Both the position numbers and the translations under genes were made by a program. A stretch of DNA of 64,000 nt, from assembly GCA_958450365.1 (NCBI GenBank), contig CAUEEP010000937.1, forward strand, positions 2,108,501-2,172,500. The letters run 5' to 3'. This stretch comes from Mesorhabditis belari. Its lineage: Eukaryota > Nematoda > Chromadorea > Rhabditida > Rhabditidae. Shown here piece by piece: positions 22,741 through 44,712 of the stretch (positions are counted from its first letter, which is position 1; each line of letters opens with the position of its first letter). The notes below the pieces were generated by a model. The model ran no database searches and was not told the origin of the DNA. It worked only from the letters and a program-made list of their open reading frames with translations.

Positions 22741-24796
22741 TCAGAAAGCGTTCTTCAAATTGCTCAAACCAGGCAAATCGGGCAGCTTGAGATCTTTGAT
22801 TTGCTGAGGAAGATTCATACTTTTGACAGCGGAAACAGCACGAGCTGGAGCAGCCGAGATGCCCGCCTGTAAATGGATTTCGGCTGAAGAAAAGATTGAT
22901 AATTATCTTGGATTTATCTTGGAGTTGGGCATACTTTATGTCTAAAAATGGAAACGCATCGTTTTTTTTCTTTCGAGTGCCTTTCTAGGCACTGAATTCT
23001 TCATTTCTAGCAAAAGTTTTTGCACAAAATGAATTGAGTACAATGAATTGGTGTGTTTCCGTACTTTTCCGAGCACAATGCACATCATAAAACAAGTTTT
23101 GAGCAAAACTGTTGCGAACAAACCTCTTGTTTCTCCAATTTCTCTTGTTCTTGTATTCGGAGTAGAATCTCGCTCATATTTGTCTCCAAAACCATTCCGC
23201 CCATAACCAATTCGCCGAGAATGTGATGCACCTGTGGAATAAGAAATAAGAAATAAGAAATAAGAATAAGAACTTTTGTGGAATAAGAAGCTTTTGAAAG
23301 GACACTTTGAAAGGACAGAGCAGACAGAACATCAAAGGAATACAGCAAGTTGCCCGTAAACGATTTGTTTTGACCCTTTGACTTGACTGATTTGACTGAT
23401 TTGATTGATTTACCTTGTCCACGTGAAAGATCAAATCGAGCTCGCAAACATTTTCGAAGCAACGATCGAGTGTTTCAACGAAAACCTGCGATTTGTTGGG
23501 GATTTTGATGATTTCAGATTTCCAGTTCTTTAACCTGAATCAAATCGAGAATTCCCAATTCGCTCTCCGAACTGTCGACACAAAAGATGAAATAGAGTGT
23601 CGCGTAGTGCCGATAGATTAAACGGTAATCATTCCCGCCGATTAGTGTACCGCCTGGGAAATTGCATTTATATCAATGTACTTGATTGCTTGTGATTGCA
23701 GACTTGCAGATTTGCAGATCCTTGAATTTACAAAAAGTAAAGTCGATTCTGACGAAATATGCAAAAACTGGGCTTTTTCTTCTACCGTAACCCTGTTGGA
23801 TTCAGTTTTTTAAATGATTCCTGTTGGTTTCAGTTTTTCAATCAATTCACCGTACCCTCCAGGAAATTGCACACATTGTCGTCACGTTTGGAGACAAGTT
23901 GGAAAGTCTCGCGAACGATTTGCTGTTGTTGCTCTTCGCTCTGAAATTTTGGTTCTCTTATCGAAGCTGGTGTTGAGTTTTGACTGGCTGTGCCTACTGA
24001 TATCAGATATTTTGTCTAATCTGGTACTGGCTCCAGCACTGGTACTGGCTCCAGTACATTTAACAGGTAACAGTGATCAAGTATCAGACTCACTAGTCAG
24101 TGCTACTTTTTGGGATTTCCTAGTACACTTTATATTGAATAGAATCCGAATCTGAAGGAGAATGAGGAATCCGAATCTGAAATCAAAATCTCCCAAATGA
24201 TTTTCCAGGCGTGTAAAACTTGAATCGAAAATTTGGTGTCTCTCACTATACTGTCAATACGCACCAGAGATCAGGAGGGATCGAACCCTGATCCTACGCG
24301 GAAGTCTAATGCGTTATCCACTAGGCCACAAATGCATCTTTTCCCCTCTAGGAAGAAGCCTTTTAAAGCAAGAACTACAAACGCACCTTTTAAAGCCAGT
24401 TTTAGCTCTCTAGCTAGAGCTAAAATTGGTGTCAGATACATGGATCTAATTGAAATATTGAAATTGACTGGATAAGCTCGCCATTGACTGGATTTCTTGA
24501 TATCTTTGGTGCTATTTTTGAGTCCGCTACGATCCGCTCGTATCCGCTACGATAAGCGGATAATAGACTATATAGCTCACAGATTCAGTACTATATAAAT
24601 CAAATATTTAAAGATTTAATTGACTGGATTGATCCCTACAAGTCTACGATTTTTCAGCTGGATTAGCAAAACAGTTACCGTAGCAAAACAGTTACAGTAG
24701 CAAAACTGTTTTGAAAGTCCCACTCACGTAGTGTTGATAGAATTTGAGTAGACGAGGTTTCCCGTGATTGTTGAAAACGAGAATCGCTTTGATCAT
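22741..24796 (-). CDS. aps-3: AP-3 complex subunit sigma
   Basis: Six exons (24796-24728, 23940-23856, 23653-23535, 23485-23414, 23231-23124, 22866-22741) give 192 residues, the usual size. The sequence follows the family from MIKAILVFNNHGKPRL through QQIVRETFQLVSKRDDNVCN, YRHYATLYFIFCVDSSESEL, DLIFHVDK and ELVMGGMVLETNMSEI, to the AP-3-specific tail SAAPARAVSAVKSMNLP. By family knowledge it is the small subunit of the heterotetrameric AP-3 adaptor, which sorts cargo to lysosomes and lysosome-related organelles and binds dileucine signals with the delta subunit. Intron 1 (23941-24727) carries a tRNA-like element. The acceptor (ATTTTATAG) abuts the ATG, as expected for a trans-spliced message. 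Confidence 0.96.
24258..24335 (-). repeat. tRNA-like element in AP-3 sigma intron 1
   Basis: The minus strand gives GTGGCCTAGTGGATAACG (A box) and CAGGGTTCGATCCCTCC (B box), with CGCATTAGACTTCCGCG between. The best anticodon-loop reading would be CCG or TCC, but the 5-bp stem does not pair, so it is more likely a pseudogene or SINE part than a working tRNA. Confidence 0.5.
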
Positions 24797-25009
24797 CTAT
24801 AAAATTGATTTGAAACAAAAAATTCTTGGCAGAACTTGTGAAATATCGGTTCATTTACCCAATAAATTACAATTTCTTTTTGAAATGACATTTGCAGTAT
24901 TTATTTGCAGTATTTTAAAAGGCACCGACTCCCGTAAAACCGCAAAAGCACCAAATTGTTAAAAGAAAGATTGGATAAATGCAAATTTGATCACAAAATT
25001 ATGGTACTA

Positions 25010-25519
25010 TTGGGTTGGGGAGAATGAGTCGGCGCCGAACTTTAAAGGGACTTTTTGCACACATAAAGCCTTCTTTAAACATACGTTTGGTTTAATCAAA
25101 AGGATCCACTATTTCTCTACAAAATTACTTTTGAGAGATTCCACAAAGCTTTTCTTTCGTGGAGTTATGAACTTCCAAACCAGCTGGTTAAAATGGCAAA
25201 GGTCCGACCATCATTTGAACAGTTTCTTTCACATAAACCTTCTTTGGTGTTTATATAAAAGATAGAGCACACAATTACTAAGGTGCCAAATTTGCAGGAA
25301 GACCCACCAATGGTTTTTTCTAGATCACAGTTTGTAGTTTTTGTGAAAAAATGGCTTTTTCTTGAGCGGAGGCGCTGTTTGAATTTTCTTTTAAATGTCA
25401 TTTTGTAGAGAATTAGTTAACCATTCTACTCATATCAAACGCATATTATTTGACGAAGTCGAATTGAAGTTTTAGACATTTTTTTCATTTTCGGCGCCGA
25501 CTCATTCTCCCCAACCCAA
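25010..25519. mobile_element. Tc1/mariner-type MITE with perfect 30-bp inverted ends
   Basis: The ends start TTGGGTTGGGGAGAATGAGT and are exact inverted copies over 30 bp (25010-25039 and 25490-25519). Both are flanked by TA, the Tc1/mariner target duplication. The 510-bp body has no transposase; the ORF spanning its left half is meaningless. Perfect ends suggest recent mobility. Confidence 0.9.
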
Positions 25520-26236
25520 TATATAGAGAATCATTGTACATTCAGTAGATAGAAACTGCATTTCATGCAAATCACAGGTAAATGGGACGATTTGGGAGTA
25601 AAGAAAGTAAAGGGAGTAAAGGAAGTAAAGGAAGGCTTTTTGCCTACAATGGAATATTATAAATTGTGAATTCAGCTGAGTTATTATAGAGTCTATTATT
25701 TTAAAATCTATTATTATAGAGTTGAGTGAATACTCAAAAAATTGAGGCTGAAAAAGTGAAACACTTCAAATTGTCGGCAAGAATTTCCAATCATGTTGTA
25801 GCCAGACGAGGGCAAGTCAAACCAACAAGATTAGCCCAGGCTTACAGCACTTGGCACTAGCAGAACGTTGAAGCTTTGAGCTTGGAAAATCTTTGCGTGA
25901 CTTGGGGTGAAATGGGTGTAAATTAGCCGTAAATCACAGTAAACCGGACTTAGAGTTAAACCCTGGACTCTAGTAGGATTTGCTTGTAAATTGTGGAGAG
26001 TACTATTGACTAGAGATGTTCCAATGGATCTAGGATCTGTAAATCAAGTCCAGGTTTTCTTAGCGGCATGTTAGGCCATGCTGACGACGAAGCCAAGCTT
26101 GCCTACCCAGAAAAATCAGTTGATCAGTTGGAATAGCTCATTGAAGTTTTGGAGCTAAGTATTCGGAGCTTTTGGAGCTAAGTATACAAAGGCGGGTGCG
26201 GGTTATTATGGTAGATTGTGAGACATTTGATCTGTG

Positions 26237-26660
26237 TCCCACCCGTTTTCCATTGGCAATCAAACTTTGAACTCAAATTTCTCGGCGTTGGGTTATTCAA
26301 TTTCAATATTCTTGGTATTATTGGATGCGCCAAGTCTTTCTCTGTCGAATGGTACAAAAAATTATTTAAATTAAACCGCCCAACACCAAGATATTTGAGC
26401 TCAAAGTTAGATTGCCAATGGCAAAAGGGGCAGGGCGCGTATAAAAGGCGGGGCATGCTCCGCCCCCCTTCGCCATTGGCAATCCAGCTTTGGACTCAAA
26501 TATCTTGACTTTGGATTGTTCAATTTAAATATTCTTGTAGTCATTAGATGTGCAAAATCTTTCTCTGTCGATTGGTATAAAAAGTATTGAAATTGAATAA
26601 CCCAACACCGAGATATTTTAGCTCAAAGTTTGATTGCCAATGGAAAACGGACGGGACGCG
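26237..26660. mobile_element. Pair of hairpin elements (CATTGGCAATC family)
   Basis: Two adjacent hairpins of about 190 bp each (26237-26425 and 26468-26660). Both have ends CATTGGCAATC..CTTTGAACTCAAAT and the inverted GAGCTCAAAGTTAGATTGCC. The centre shares GCCAAGTCTTTCTCTGTCGA. A third copy lies at 56335-56530. No coding potential. They sit just downstream of the hexosaminidase stop codon. Confidence 0.8.
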
Positions 26661-26714
26661 GATCAAATCTCCGATAACCATTATGGCAATGATACAAATA
26701 AGATAATTTGATTA

Positions 26715-36710
<9,996 letters not shown>

Positions 36711-38072
36711 TCACGCATTTCCTTCTGAAATCGTTGCCAATTTTCTTTACTGTGGCTAAAATAAATTGATCAATATTTGAAATTTTGAGTATTTTGAAGA
36801 TTTTCATTGAATTTTCATTGAATTTGTAAAACATTGAAAAGGTTTGAAAAAATTTGAAAGTTCAAGAGAAAATGAGTTAGGAGAGCGGTTTTAGAGTAAT
36901 AAATGAGCCAAAAAGAATCACTTTAATACACCAATTTCTTATCTAAAACTTTGTAGCACTTGTGGAACAAAGATTTTTCTAGAAATTGCTAGCTGCTCTA
37001 TAAAATGCTAGCTCTAAAAAAGCTAAGATCTAAGTAGGCAAGATGTAAACGATTTGGCAAATAATATATTCGAATTTTTATACAAAATGATCGAGGTACA
37101 ATAGATTAAATTCAGAAAAATTAAAAAAACTAACAAAAAGTCTAAAGAAAAGCATAAGATTCGCTAAGTTGCCTTTTTTTTGCCTTACATCCAGATATCG
37201 ATATAGAAATCGAGGTTGTGGATTGGAGTTTGTTGTCGTAGTTTGGATCAAAAAAGGAAAAGGGAGATTTAGGAGAGATAATTGCAAGTAAAAACTACAC
37301 TCCTTGAAGTCAATTCTATTGATTTTAAAAGAAATTTTGAACATTTATAACGTTTTAATGTTTTAATGGTTTGTTTAGATGAAAACTTGATTTACGTTTA
37401 GCCTCCTTAAAATTTCTGAGTTGCTTTTTAAAGCATGCCCCTCTTTGGTGTCTTTTGTGTACTGTATCAGCTGGCTCTTTTTTTCGCTTTGTATTGGCTA
37501 ATATGCCTTTTTATTAACTTTTAATTTTGGAATGCCCTTTTTATTTATTAACTTTTAATTTTTAGAAAACGTTACTGTATTTGTTCTAATAGAAGCGCAT
37601 CCTCCAATAGAAACGCAGCAATAGCAATAACAATAGAACTCTAGTAGAAGCAATAACTATGGATATTCAGCTTAGAAGACGGAATACCCTGAGTTTCGAG
37701 CCTTTAAGCATATATAACCCTATATAGCCATTTCCTAGAGAAAAATAGCATCCTTATCATTTCTTCATCATCTTGCATCTTCATCTTCATCATTTTGCAT
37801 AAGCATTGCGATTTTGATAAGCAATGCCAATTTTGATAAGTTTTTCTTGCAATTAGATAGTCAGCTTATTTGGATTGAATTTATACTTAGACTAGGTATT
37901 TAAATTCCGTCGAGCTTATAATAATTTATGCCATAAAATTCTCACAACTTTAAACTTTTTTTAGTATTTAATTTTTAATATTTTAGTATTTAATCCTTTA
38001 GCAAAGAATCTTTCTTGCTTAATTCTTTTTTGGATTATTATTATTTTCTCAAATTCTAAACGAAGTTTAGAA
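36711..38072. other. Divergent intergenic region (hexosaminidase / 6PGL)
   Basis: About 1.36 kb between two divergent start codons, so it should contain both promoters. AT-rich; no recognised gene, RNA or repeat family. A minus-strand ORF at 37078-37344 shows no family. A TTTAG acceptor directly precedes the 6PGL ATG. Confidence 0.5.
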
Positions 38073-39490
38073 ATGAATCGAGAGAACGTTTTCATCGGCG
38101 AGACGGCCGAAAACTACAACGATATGCTGAAGATTTATTTGGAAGAGGTAACAATTTTGATAATGATCAGATATCCAGAGAAATTTTTATTCTAAACGAT
38201 GACAAGAGAACTGTTCAGTTGCAATAACAGAACTTATTATAAAATGAATATGGGTGAACTATAGTAGATAGATTCAAGGTCAAACTGTTTAATATAGTTA
38301 TGATACTAGCTATGATAAATGGATACTGTGTTTATACAGGAAAGCTCCTACCGCATTTAATTTCTAGGTTTTGCGGAAAGAACTCCAAGTCAACGGAATC
38401 GTTTCAATTGGAGTCTCGGGCGGATCGATGCCGAAATTGATAGTGCCAATCTTGTTGAGCATGGAGGGTTTGAATTGGAAGAAGATTCGGCTGTTTATGG
38501 TAAAGATTGGTTCTCATTTTATATCTCTTTATTTCTAAGGTCGATGAAAGGTACGCTTCACTCGATCATCCGGATTCAAATGCTGGTTTGTGAATTGACT
38601 CGCCATAACTTTATCCATAACGCAACTCGCCATAATTTTCTTCTAAGTGAGCCAATCTATGTGATTTTAGTGTCATTTTGTTGCACTTGTTGAGATCTAC
38701 AAAATAACACTAAAATCATAAAGATTGACCCATTTAGAAGAAAGTTATAGCGAGTTGCGCAAAAGACCCAGTTCCGCAAAAACTTTCATGCAAAGGAGCT
38801 ACTCCCGGAAGTTAGCAAGCAAATACCTTTTTAGGACAATACATCAAATTATTGCCACCAGCGTTGAAGGAAAATGTCGTGGCTGTGGATATGCTCGACT
38901 CGCTCAGCAAAACGGCCAGTCAATATGATGTTTGGGTTTTGAAAGTTTCGAAGTATACGAGAATCTTAGGCAAAGTTGCGCAACGAACTGCAGCCAGAAA
39001 TGATCGGAATTCGAGGTCCCCGGTTCGATCTTTTGCTTTTGGGAATGGGACCCGATGGGCACACGGCTAGTTTGTTTCCTAGCTCAAGGGTGAGTTGGTC
39101 ATAATGATTTAAGTCATAAGCATTTGAGTCAATGGGAGGTATAAGCAATCATTTTGTAGCTCTGGAAACTCCCCGAGATGACTGTGATGCACGTCGAGGA
39201 TTCCCCAAAGCCACCTTCAAGGTTGTTAGAATGAAAATTGCTTTCAGAACTGCTTTTCAGACGGGTTACTTTGAGCATCACGGCTATCAATAATGCGAAA
39301 AACGTCGCCTTTCTGATAACAGGCGAAGAAAAGGCGGATATTCTCAAGGTAAAGAGCAAATTTTTATAACCAATCATGAACTTTTCAGTCCATTCTCGAT
39401 GGTGAACAAAGCTATCCAGCTGCTCTTGTCAAACCGTTAAGCGGACGGCTCAAATTTTTCCTCGACAAAGCGGCCGCCTCAAAATTATAA
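38073..39490 (+). CDS. pgls: 6-phosphogluconolactonase
   Basis: Eight exons (38073-38147, 38368-38499, 38540-38585, 38835-38929, 38970-39089, 39160-39221, 39261-39348, 39389-39490) give 239 residues, normal for the family. Motifs in order: GVSGGSMPK (40-48), [14 protein letters not shown] (70-83), [17 protein letters not shown] (137-153) and [18 protein letters not shown]. The enzyme hydrolyses 6-phosphogluconolactone to 6-phosphogluconate, the second step of the oxidative pentose phosphate pathway, in the cytosol. The ATG follows an acceptor-like TTTAG by two bases. Intron 3 (38586-38834) is mostly a hairpin MITE. LTV1 follows 600 bp downstream on the same strand. Confidence 0.94.
38631..38773. 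mobile_element. Short hairpin MITE-like element (GCGCAACTCGCC family, copy 2)
   Basis: AACGCAACTCGCCATAATTT on the left and TTATAGCGAGTTGCGCAAAA on the right, with a central TTTTGTTGCACTTGTTGAGA shared with the copy at 11793-11961. It fills 6PGL intron 3, and part of the left end (GACTCGCCATAACTTTATCC) is duplicated just upstream. Confidence 0.8.
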
Positions 39491-40089
39491 ATAGCTTGTA
39501 AATTGTTCCTGTTTATCAACTTTTCTTGCATTGATTTGTGATATATTCTTGCAATCGGTTGAAAAGCCTCCAAACGGTGGATTTTCTAGCTGTCGTGTCG
39601 GGGAATAAGTATAAGTATGCTTTTTCAAACGGGATATGACCAGAATTTGATTTTTCGTATACTACACCACCAGAATTTGATTTTTTTAAGCAAAGCTAGC
39701 AAGAAGCAGAGAAATTTTGTTAGTTTTCGATGTAAAACCATGCTTTAGAAGCTTTCACAACCTGGAACATTGAATTTGAACAAATTACTTTTGCCGCTGC
39801 AGGATCTATTCCTTTTCCTATTGATCATAATTAAAACACAGGAATCTTTTAGTTTTCATTTAAAATTGACAAAAATTTCTCTGTTTTATCTTAGATTTGC
39901 TATAACGATCAAACTTTGGCCATGTATCTTTGATACGCACTGCATCGTTAGAATTTCGCTTTTTGATACGTGCTCTTTTTTATTTATTTGATTGTTGATG
40001 TACACTTAGTAATTAGTAAATTTTCAGGTAAAACTTCCCTAGCGGCGTTTGGAAAGCCTTCGAAATTTGGACAGACGTGCTGAAACAAA
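39491..40089. other. Spacer between 6PGL and LTV1
   Basis: AT-rich 600 bp, no gene seen. TTTTCAG at about 40027 is a plausible trans-splice acceptor for LTV1. Confidence 0.5.
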
Positions 40090-42369
40090 ATGGTAATCGT
40101 TTCTTAGCTTGAAATTTGATTTGTTTTCCTGCTTAGACGAAGAAACGCAGCTTTGTGGACAAGAAGAACGCAAATCGCTTTCGACTTTTGCCAACACACG
40201 GAGGAGGTGCCGATGATTTGGAAGAATTATCGACTACTTCGGAAAAACGGTGAGAATTTGATGAAAGTGCTAAGGTTATTGGATTTGGCTAAATTTAATG
40301 CAAATTTTCGTTTAGGTTTGTTCCGACAGCTGAGCAATTGGAAGAACAACATGAATGTGGAATCTTCTTCGACGATGATTATGATTATATGAAACACTTG
40401 CGCTCAAGCGAGGATGTAAGCTGTTATTGTGATTAGCTTTTAAAATTTGGTTAGAAGCTTCGTATTTTACATCCATGAGTATAAACATTTATTAATCACA
40501 ATGGGTATAATCATTTATTCTTAGAAAGCTCAGCTGGTGCGTGTTGACGAGGAAGCGGTACCGGCAAACATCCCTGGATTACGAGATCACTCATTTCCAC
40601 CCGCGCCTCAGCCGCCACCTGGATCTTTTCTTTTTGGAGGTGAGAATTTGTGACACTTCTCTGTCTTGCGCTGGTATTTAAAAAGCAAAATGCAACTAAA
40701 GTTAAATCAGCAAAGTATTATTGAACTTGATGATATTTAAATTACCAAAGACAAACGAGAAAGTTATCGGCCTAGAAGAAACGAACCGAATTTATTATTC
40801 ACTTAACATTGATAACACATAGGTAAATGTATTTCTTTTAGAGCTTGGCTTTGGAGAGCCTTCCAAGAAAGGGAAAAAGAACGACGATACGATTGACCCC
40901 GAAATCGAACGCGTTCTGAATGGGTTTGATGATGCGGATGATATGGACGATGATTTTATTAAAATGCTAGGTAAAATAGTTCGTTTCTTGCTAAACACTA
41001 ATCATGTTTTAGGAGGCCCTGTTGAGTCTTCATTCGCTCTTCCGCAATCTCGTGGTGCTTACGATAGCGATGAAGATGAAGATGAAGAGGTTGACTTGTT
41101 TATTTTATAGTTATTAAGTACTTGTAGGATGCATACATGTCAAATGCTCGTGCTAAGTATTCGATGGAGTTTGATGATATGGATGAAGATGAAGAAGAGG
41201 AGGACAAAATTGTTCATCGCGATCGTAAGTTTTTAGTTCATGTAAATTGATAAGATTCTTTTAGCCGCTTTGCAACGAGATATTGATGAAGGATTCGACA
41301 GCTTCATGGAGGCTGCTTATTGCCCAGAAAAGCTTGGCGGTCTTGATCCTGAGGTAAGCTTTATTTAAATATCAAATATGTGTTCAATGTTGTTTATAGT
41401 AAAAAGTGTCATTTTAGGATCCCCGTATGCGTGGTGTTCTTGATCCAAACAATCCACGGATCATCAGATTGATTTCAAAGCAAAAGGGAGATCCTGAGTA
41501 CGATTCAGAGGTAGTTTTTATAGCATTTTATTTGGAATTCATATTGTAATCAGATCCCAAGAAGGTGCTAACTTCTTTATTTGAATAATCTCCTAAGCAG
41601 AGTAAAGTTGAATTTTAGTTTGCCAAAGAAGATGTTCGCAAACGTTTACGCGCTTGGGCAAAAGAGGGCAAAGATGACGGCGAAATGGAAATGATTGAGG
41701 TGAGGAAATAAGAGTCTTTTACATCATATTATTTTTTTAGGTTGATGAAGGGGCCAGTAAACGTCTGAAGTGGGATTGCGAATCATTTGCTTCTCAATAC
41801 ACGAACATCTACAATCATCCAGCTCAAATACGTGAACCACCTGGCAAGCTCAGTAAGAAGTGAGTTTAAATTCTGATTCTAGCAGTCGAATCTTTAAAAT
41901 CTGCTTAAAAGTTGTGTTTAGAGCTTTGCGTCGAATTGATCGATTGTCAAAACAAGAAGCCGAAGCCGAACAGGTTGAGGAGGATGAAATAATGGACGAT
42001 GGGGAAAGTCTCATTTCGACCGTTTCAACTGTTCGGTTAGTGGCTTTTTAAGAGGCATTATTTTAACTAAAAAGTGTAGACCAAAGAACGAGACGGCTGA
42101 AGAAAGGCGTTTACGGAAACTGGCCGTGAAAGATGCCCAAAGAGAGCGTCGTGTTGAGAAGAAGCAAAATAAGGTTTGCCTTGTTGAAATGTTGAAATTT
42201 CGCATAGAATTAATTAGCCAAACTCTTACAAAAATGCAAGATAAAAACGGTACACTAACTCCATAAAACTTCGCAAGACAAACCTTTCATTTAGATTGCT
42301 TTTGCCGAGGAAGCGCTCCGTGTCAAACAGCAAAGTATTGGTAACCAAAAAGTAAAACAATTAAACTGA
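40090..42369 (+). CDS. ltv1: LTV1 ribosome biogenesis factor
   Basis: Fourteen exons (40090-40092, 40137-40249, 40316-40415, 40525-40639, 40842-40970, 41013-41089, 41128-41224, 41265-41353, 41418-41510, 41619-41699, 41741-41859, 41922-42035, 42080-42173, 42295-42369) give 432 residues. The first coding exon is the ATG alone. Signature segments are KKRSFVDKKNANRFRLLP, EQHECGIFFDDDYDYMKHLR, acidic runs (YDSDEDEDEE, MDEDEEEEDK), FDSFMEAAY and WDCESFASQYTNIYNHP, then a basic C-terminus. By family knowledge LTV1 is a 40S assembly factor, placed near the beak with Enp1, that helps late cytoplasmic maturation and nuclear export. Another gene starts 205 bp downstream, so the two may form an operon. 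Confidence 0.94.
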
Positions 42370-42573
42370 GTTGTTTATTTCATTTATGAATTGTTATTGT
42401 TGAGTTGTACTAGAGTTTACGATAAATTTTTTTTTGCTTTATCAATATAAAATATTTGCATTTGAAAAGTTTTGATTGTGGTTACAATTCTGCATTTAAA
42501 ACATGTAGAAAGGAGAAGTTTCCGGCAAACAAACATCATTTTTTATTTGGCTGTTCTTCAACTGGGCTGACAA

Positions 42574-43869
42574 ATGGTATTGGGACTTTCGCGATACAAA
42601 GACGACGCCTACAGATATGGTGTGTTGTTTTGATGACTCAAGTATAAGTTTAAATGGATTAGTACTTCTTGATTTTACGCTTAACGTTAAGTTACGCGGA
42701 TACTGCAACTGCATACAAAACTTTTACTGCTGTATAAATCATGATCTCTTTAAATTATCTTTTACTAATGATAATGATGTTTATTTAGGCAACTCCTATC
42801 ATCCGAACTATTCATACTTCGATCCGCTCTCTGGCGTACGTTTTCTTTTGATTCTTACAATCACAACTTTCAACGATTTTTCTAAGCACAACTTGCTAAA
42901 ATTATTGTTTAGTCAACATTGACGCGTGTATCTTATTGATTTCTTTCTTTTTAGGTCTACTTCTATGCTGCTTTCTTCTGGTTGTTCTGCCTTGTCTTCA
43001 ACATTTCGCTTTTGTGGTGCCGACGACCGAGAAATGGGGAGGATGTCGATCCGGAGATTGCCGAGTATCAACGCGTCCGAAAACAATCGTCGTCAAAGGT
43101 AGAAAATGTTTATCTATTTTTTTAATCATTGGATTAGAAAATTGAGATAGGTTGAGGTAGAAATTAAATGCAACAATTTGTTTCTTAGATAAAATTTAGC
43201 CCCCCCCCTCCCAGCAACTCGGGGCGCAGCGCAGCCCAATCAGGGACCCATCTTTTCAAGAGTTTTGACTTACGAAAAAGAATGTCAGCCGAAAGCCGGT
43301 CTGGGTCGAGTCTGGGCCGGTCTGGGCCGGTCTGGGCCGGTCTGGGCCGATCTGGGTGAAAGGCTAGAGCATATTTGTTTGGCTGGACATATTTGTCTAA
43401 CCTAAAGATGCTCCAAAGTCAGCCTCAGGCTAAAACCCCGACGCCCCAAAAAAGATGTAAAAGGGGATCTAAAGGAAAAGTATTGCAAAAAAGAAAGCAT
43501 TAAATTATAAGCAGTTGTAAATAAAATTTTGTTGATGATTTTTTTTTATTTTAGGAGCCGATTCTTGTCAAGCATAGTGAAAGCGAACGCGAGTTTATCA
43601 CTTCCCGTCGTGAACTGCTAAAGGTGCATTTCATTTTACTTTCACGTAATAATTTATAGAAAAAGTCATGGTATTTACTGTAAACTATTTTTTGACTCGT
43701 CCAACGTTTGTTTTTAGAGTAAATCGACGCCTCTGCGTCCCGCGAATCTTTCAAGCACATTGCCAGCAGTCAAAGATGTTCAAAGCACAAATGAAAAGTT
43801 GTTTTTTTTATTTCTTCATTCATCTACAATTTTAGGATGGCAACGACCCCGCAAAGCAAAAAGATGTGA
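42574..43869 (+). CDS. Single-pass membrane protein of unknown function
   Basis: Six exons (42574-42619, 42789-42835, 42955-43098, 43555-43623, 43718-43797, 43836-43869) join in phase to 139 residues. A Tyr-rich N-terminus (RYKDDAYRYG, NYSYFDPLSG) precedes one hydrophobic span (FYAAFFWLFCLVFNISLLW, about 33-52). After the span come CRRPRNGEDVDPE and a polar, basic tail (EYQRVRKQSSSK, SRRELLKSKSTPLRP, TPQSKKM). The charge pattern predicts an outside N-terminus and cytosolic tail. I recognise no family. An acceptor (ACATGTAG at 42501-42508) lies about 65 bp before the ATG and LTV1 ends 205 bp upstream, consistent with a downstream operon gene. AATAAAAG follows the stop. Confidence 0.72.
43297..43357. 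repeat. 10-bp tandem array (GGTCTGGGCC)
   Basis: About five copies inside intron 3 of the membrane-protein gene, beside a C-rich run (43201-43212). Confidence 0.8.
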
Positions 43870-44089
43870 TTTTAAAAAGAAATATTGATATTCGTATAAA
43901 GAAATAAAAGCTTTCTTTGCATTGTTTTTCAAGAATTACATGATTTTTGGTTTTTTATGTGCAAAAAAGTCTAATCGATCTGAATATTTGGAAGAAGTTT
44001 AAAAAATATCTAGCAAAATATTGAAGAATAGCAAAATATTCAAATTTCCGCCCAATATAAACATAGATAGAAACTTTTCTCACTTGAAA

Positions 44090-44313
44090 CCTTAGAACAA
44101 CGCCGTCTTATCATAGATTTGGTTGAGTGCTTTAAAATTGTAAAAGGAAAACATCAAAACCCTCTTTTTAAAAATCTTTTTCGACTAAACTCGAGGCTTT
44201 TGGCGACTAGGCGTGGCTCTTTTATCTTGCATCCCGAATCTACTTTGTCTAAATCCTCTAGAGCTTTTTTCGTAAATCGTGTGACTAAAGTTTGGAATGC
44301 CCCCGTTTGATCT
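44090..44313 (+). pseudogene. LINE (non-LTR retrotransposon) 3' coding remnant
   Basis: The plus strand reads RRLIIDLVECFKIVKGK, then SRAFFVNRVTKVWNAPV before a stop. The pattern RR...DL.E.FKIV followed by FF.NRVV..WN typifies the extreme C-terminus of CR1/Jockey-like and related LINE ORF2 proteins. The reverse transcriptase core is absent, so this is a 5'-truncated or eroded fragment. It lies between two housekeeping genes. Confidence 0.65.
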
Positions 44314-44712
44314 CCACCGTGTCTGATTTTAAGAGGACTATTTCGTTGCATTTTAAGTGACTTTGTGATCTTTTATCTAGTACATTTTTCATGTCGTTTT
44401 CGCACTTTATTTCTTTCTGAATAAAGTATTTATATAATCTTTGACCAGACTCCAATTTTTGAGGCAATTTACACTGCGAAAGGTTAATCGGCGGTATTGC
44501 CTTTTTTATTTCGTGCCCTCGGTGACCATTAAACTGCGACCAATTACCGTAACCCGACGTAACTTTTCGTTGGCCTAAAATCTTTTTTGGCGAAATCTTT
44601 TCATTTTTCATTCGGCCTAAACTCGGGTTCGCAGACGCAAATGCCCATTTTGCTTTCTTTTTTAAATTTCTTTTATTTTACAGATTAACTTTTTGCTAAT
44701 TCAGGGTAAAAG

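Noticed and set aside
24987..25265. 92-codon plus ORF
   Set aside because: Runs across the left end of the TA-flanked MITE; no transposase motif.
37078..37344. 88-codon minus ORF upstream of the hexosaminidase
   Set aside because: No family, no splice link to the hexosaminidase start, and the anchor-encoding first exon at 36710 already follows an acceptor-like site.
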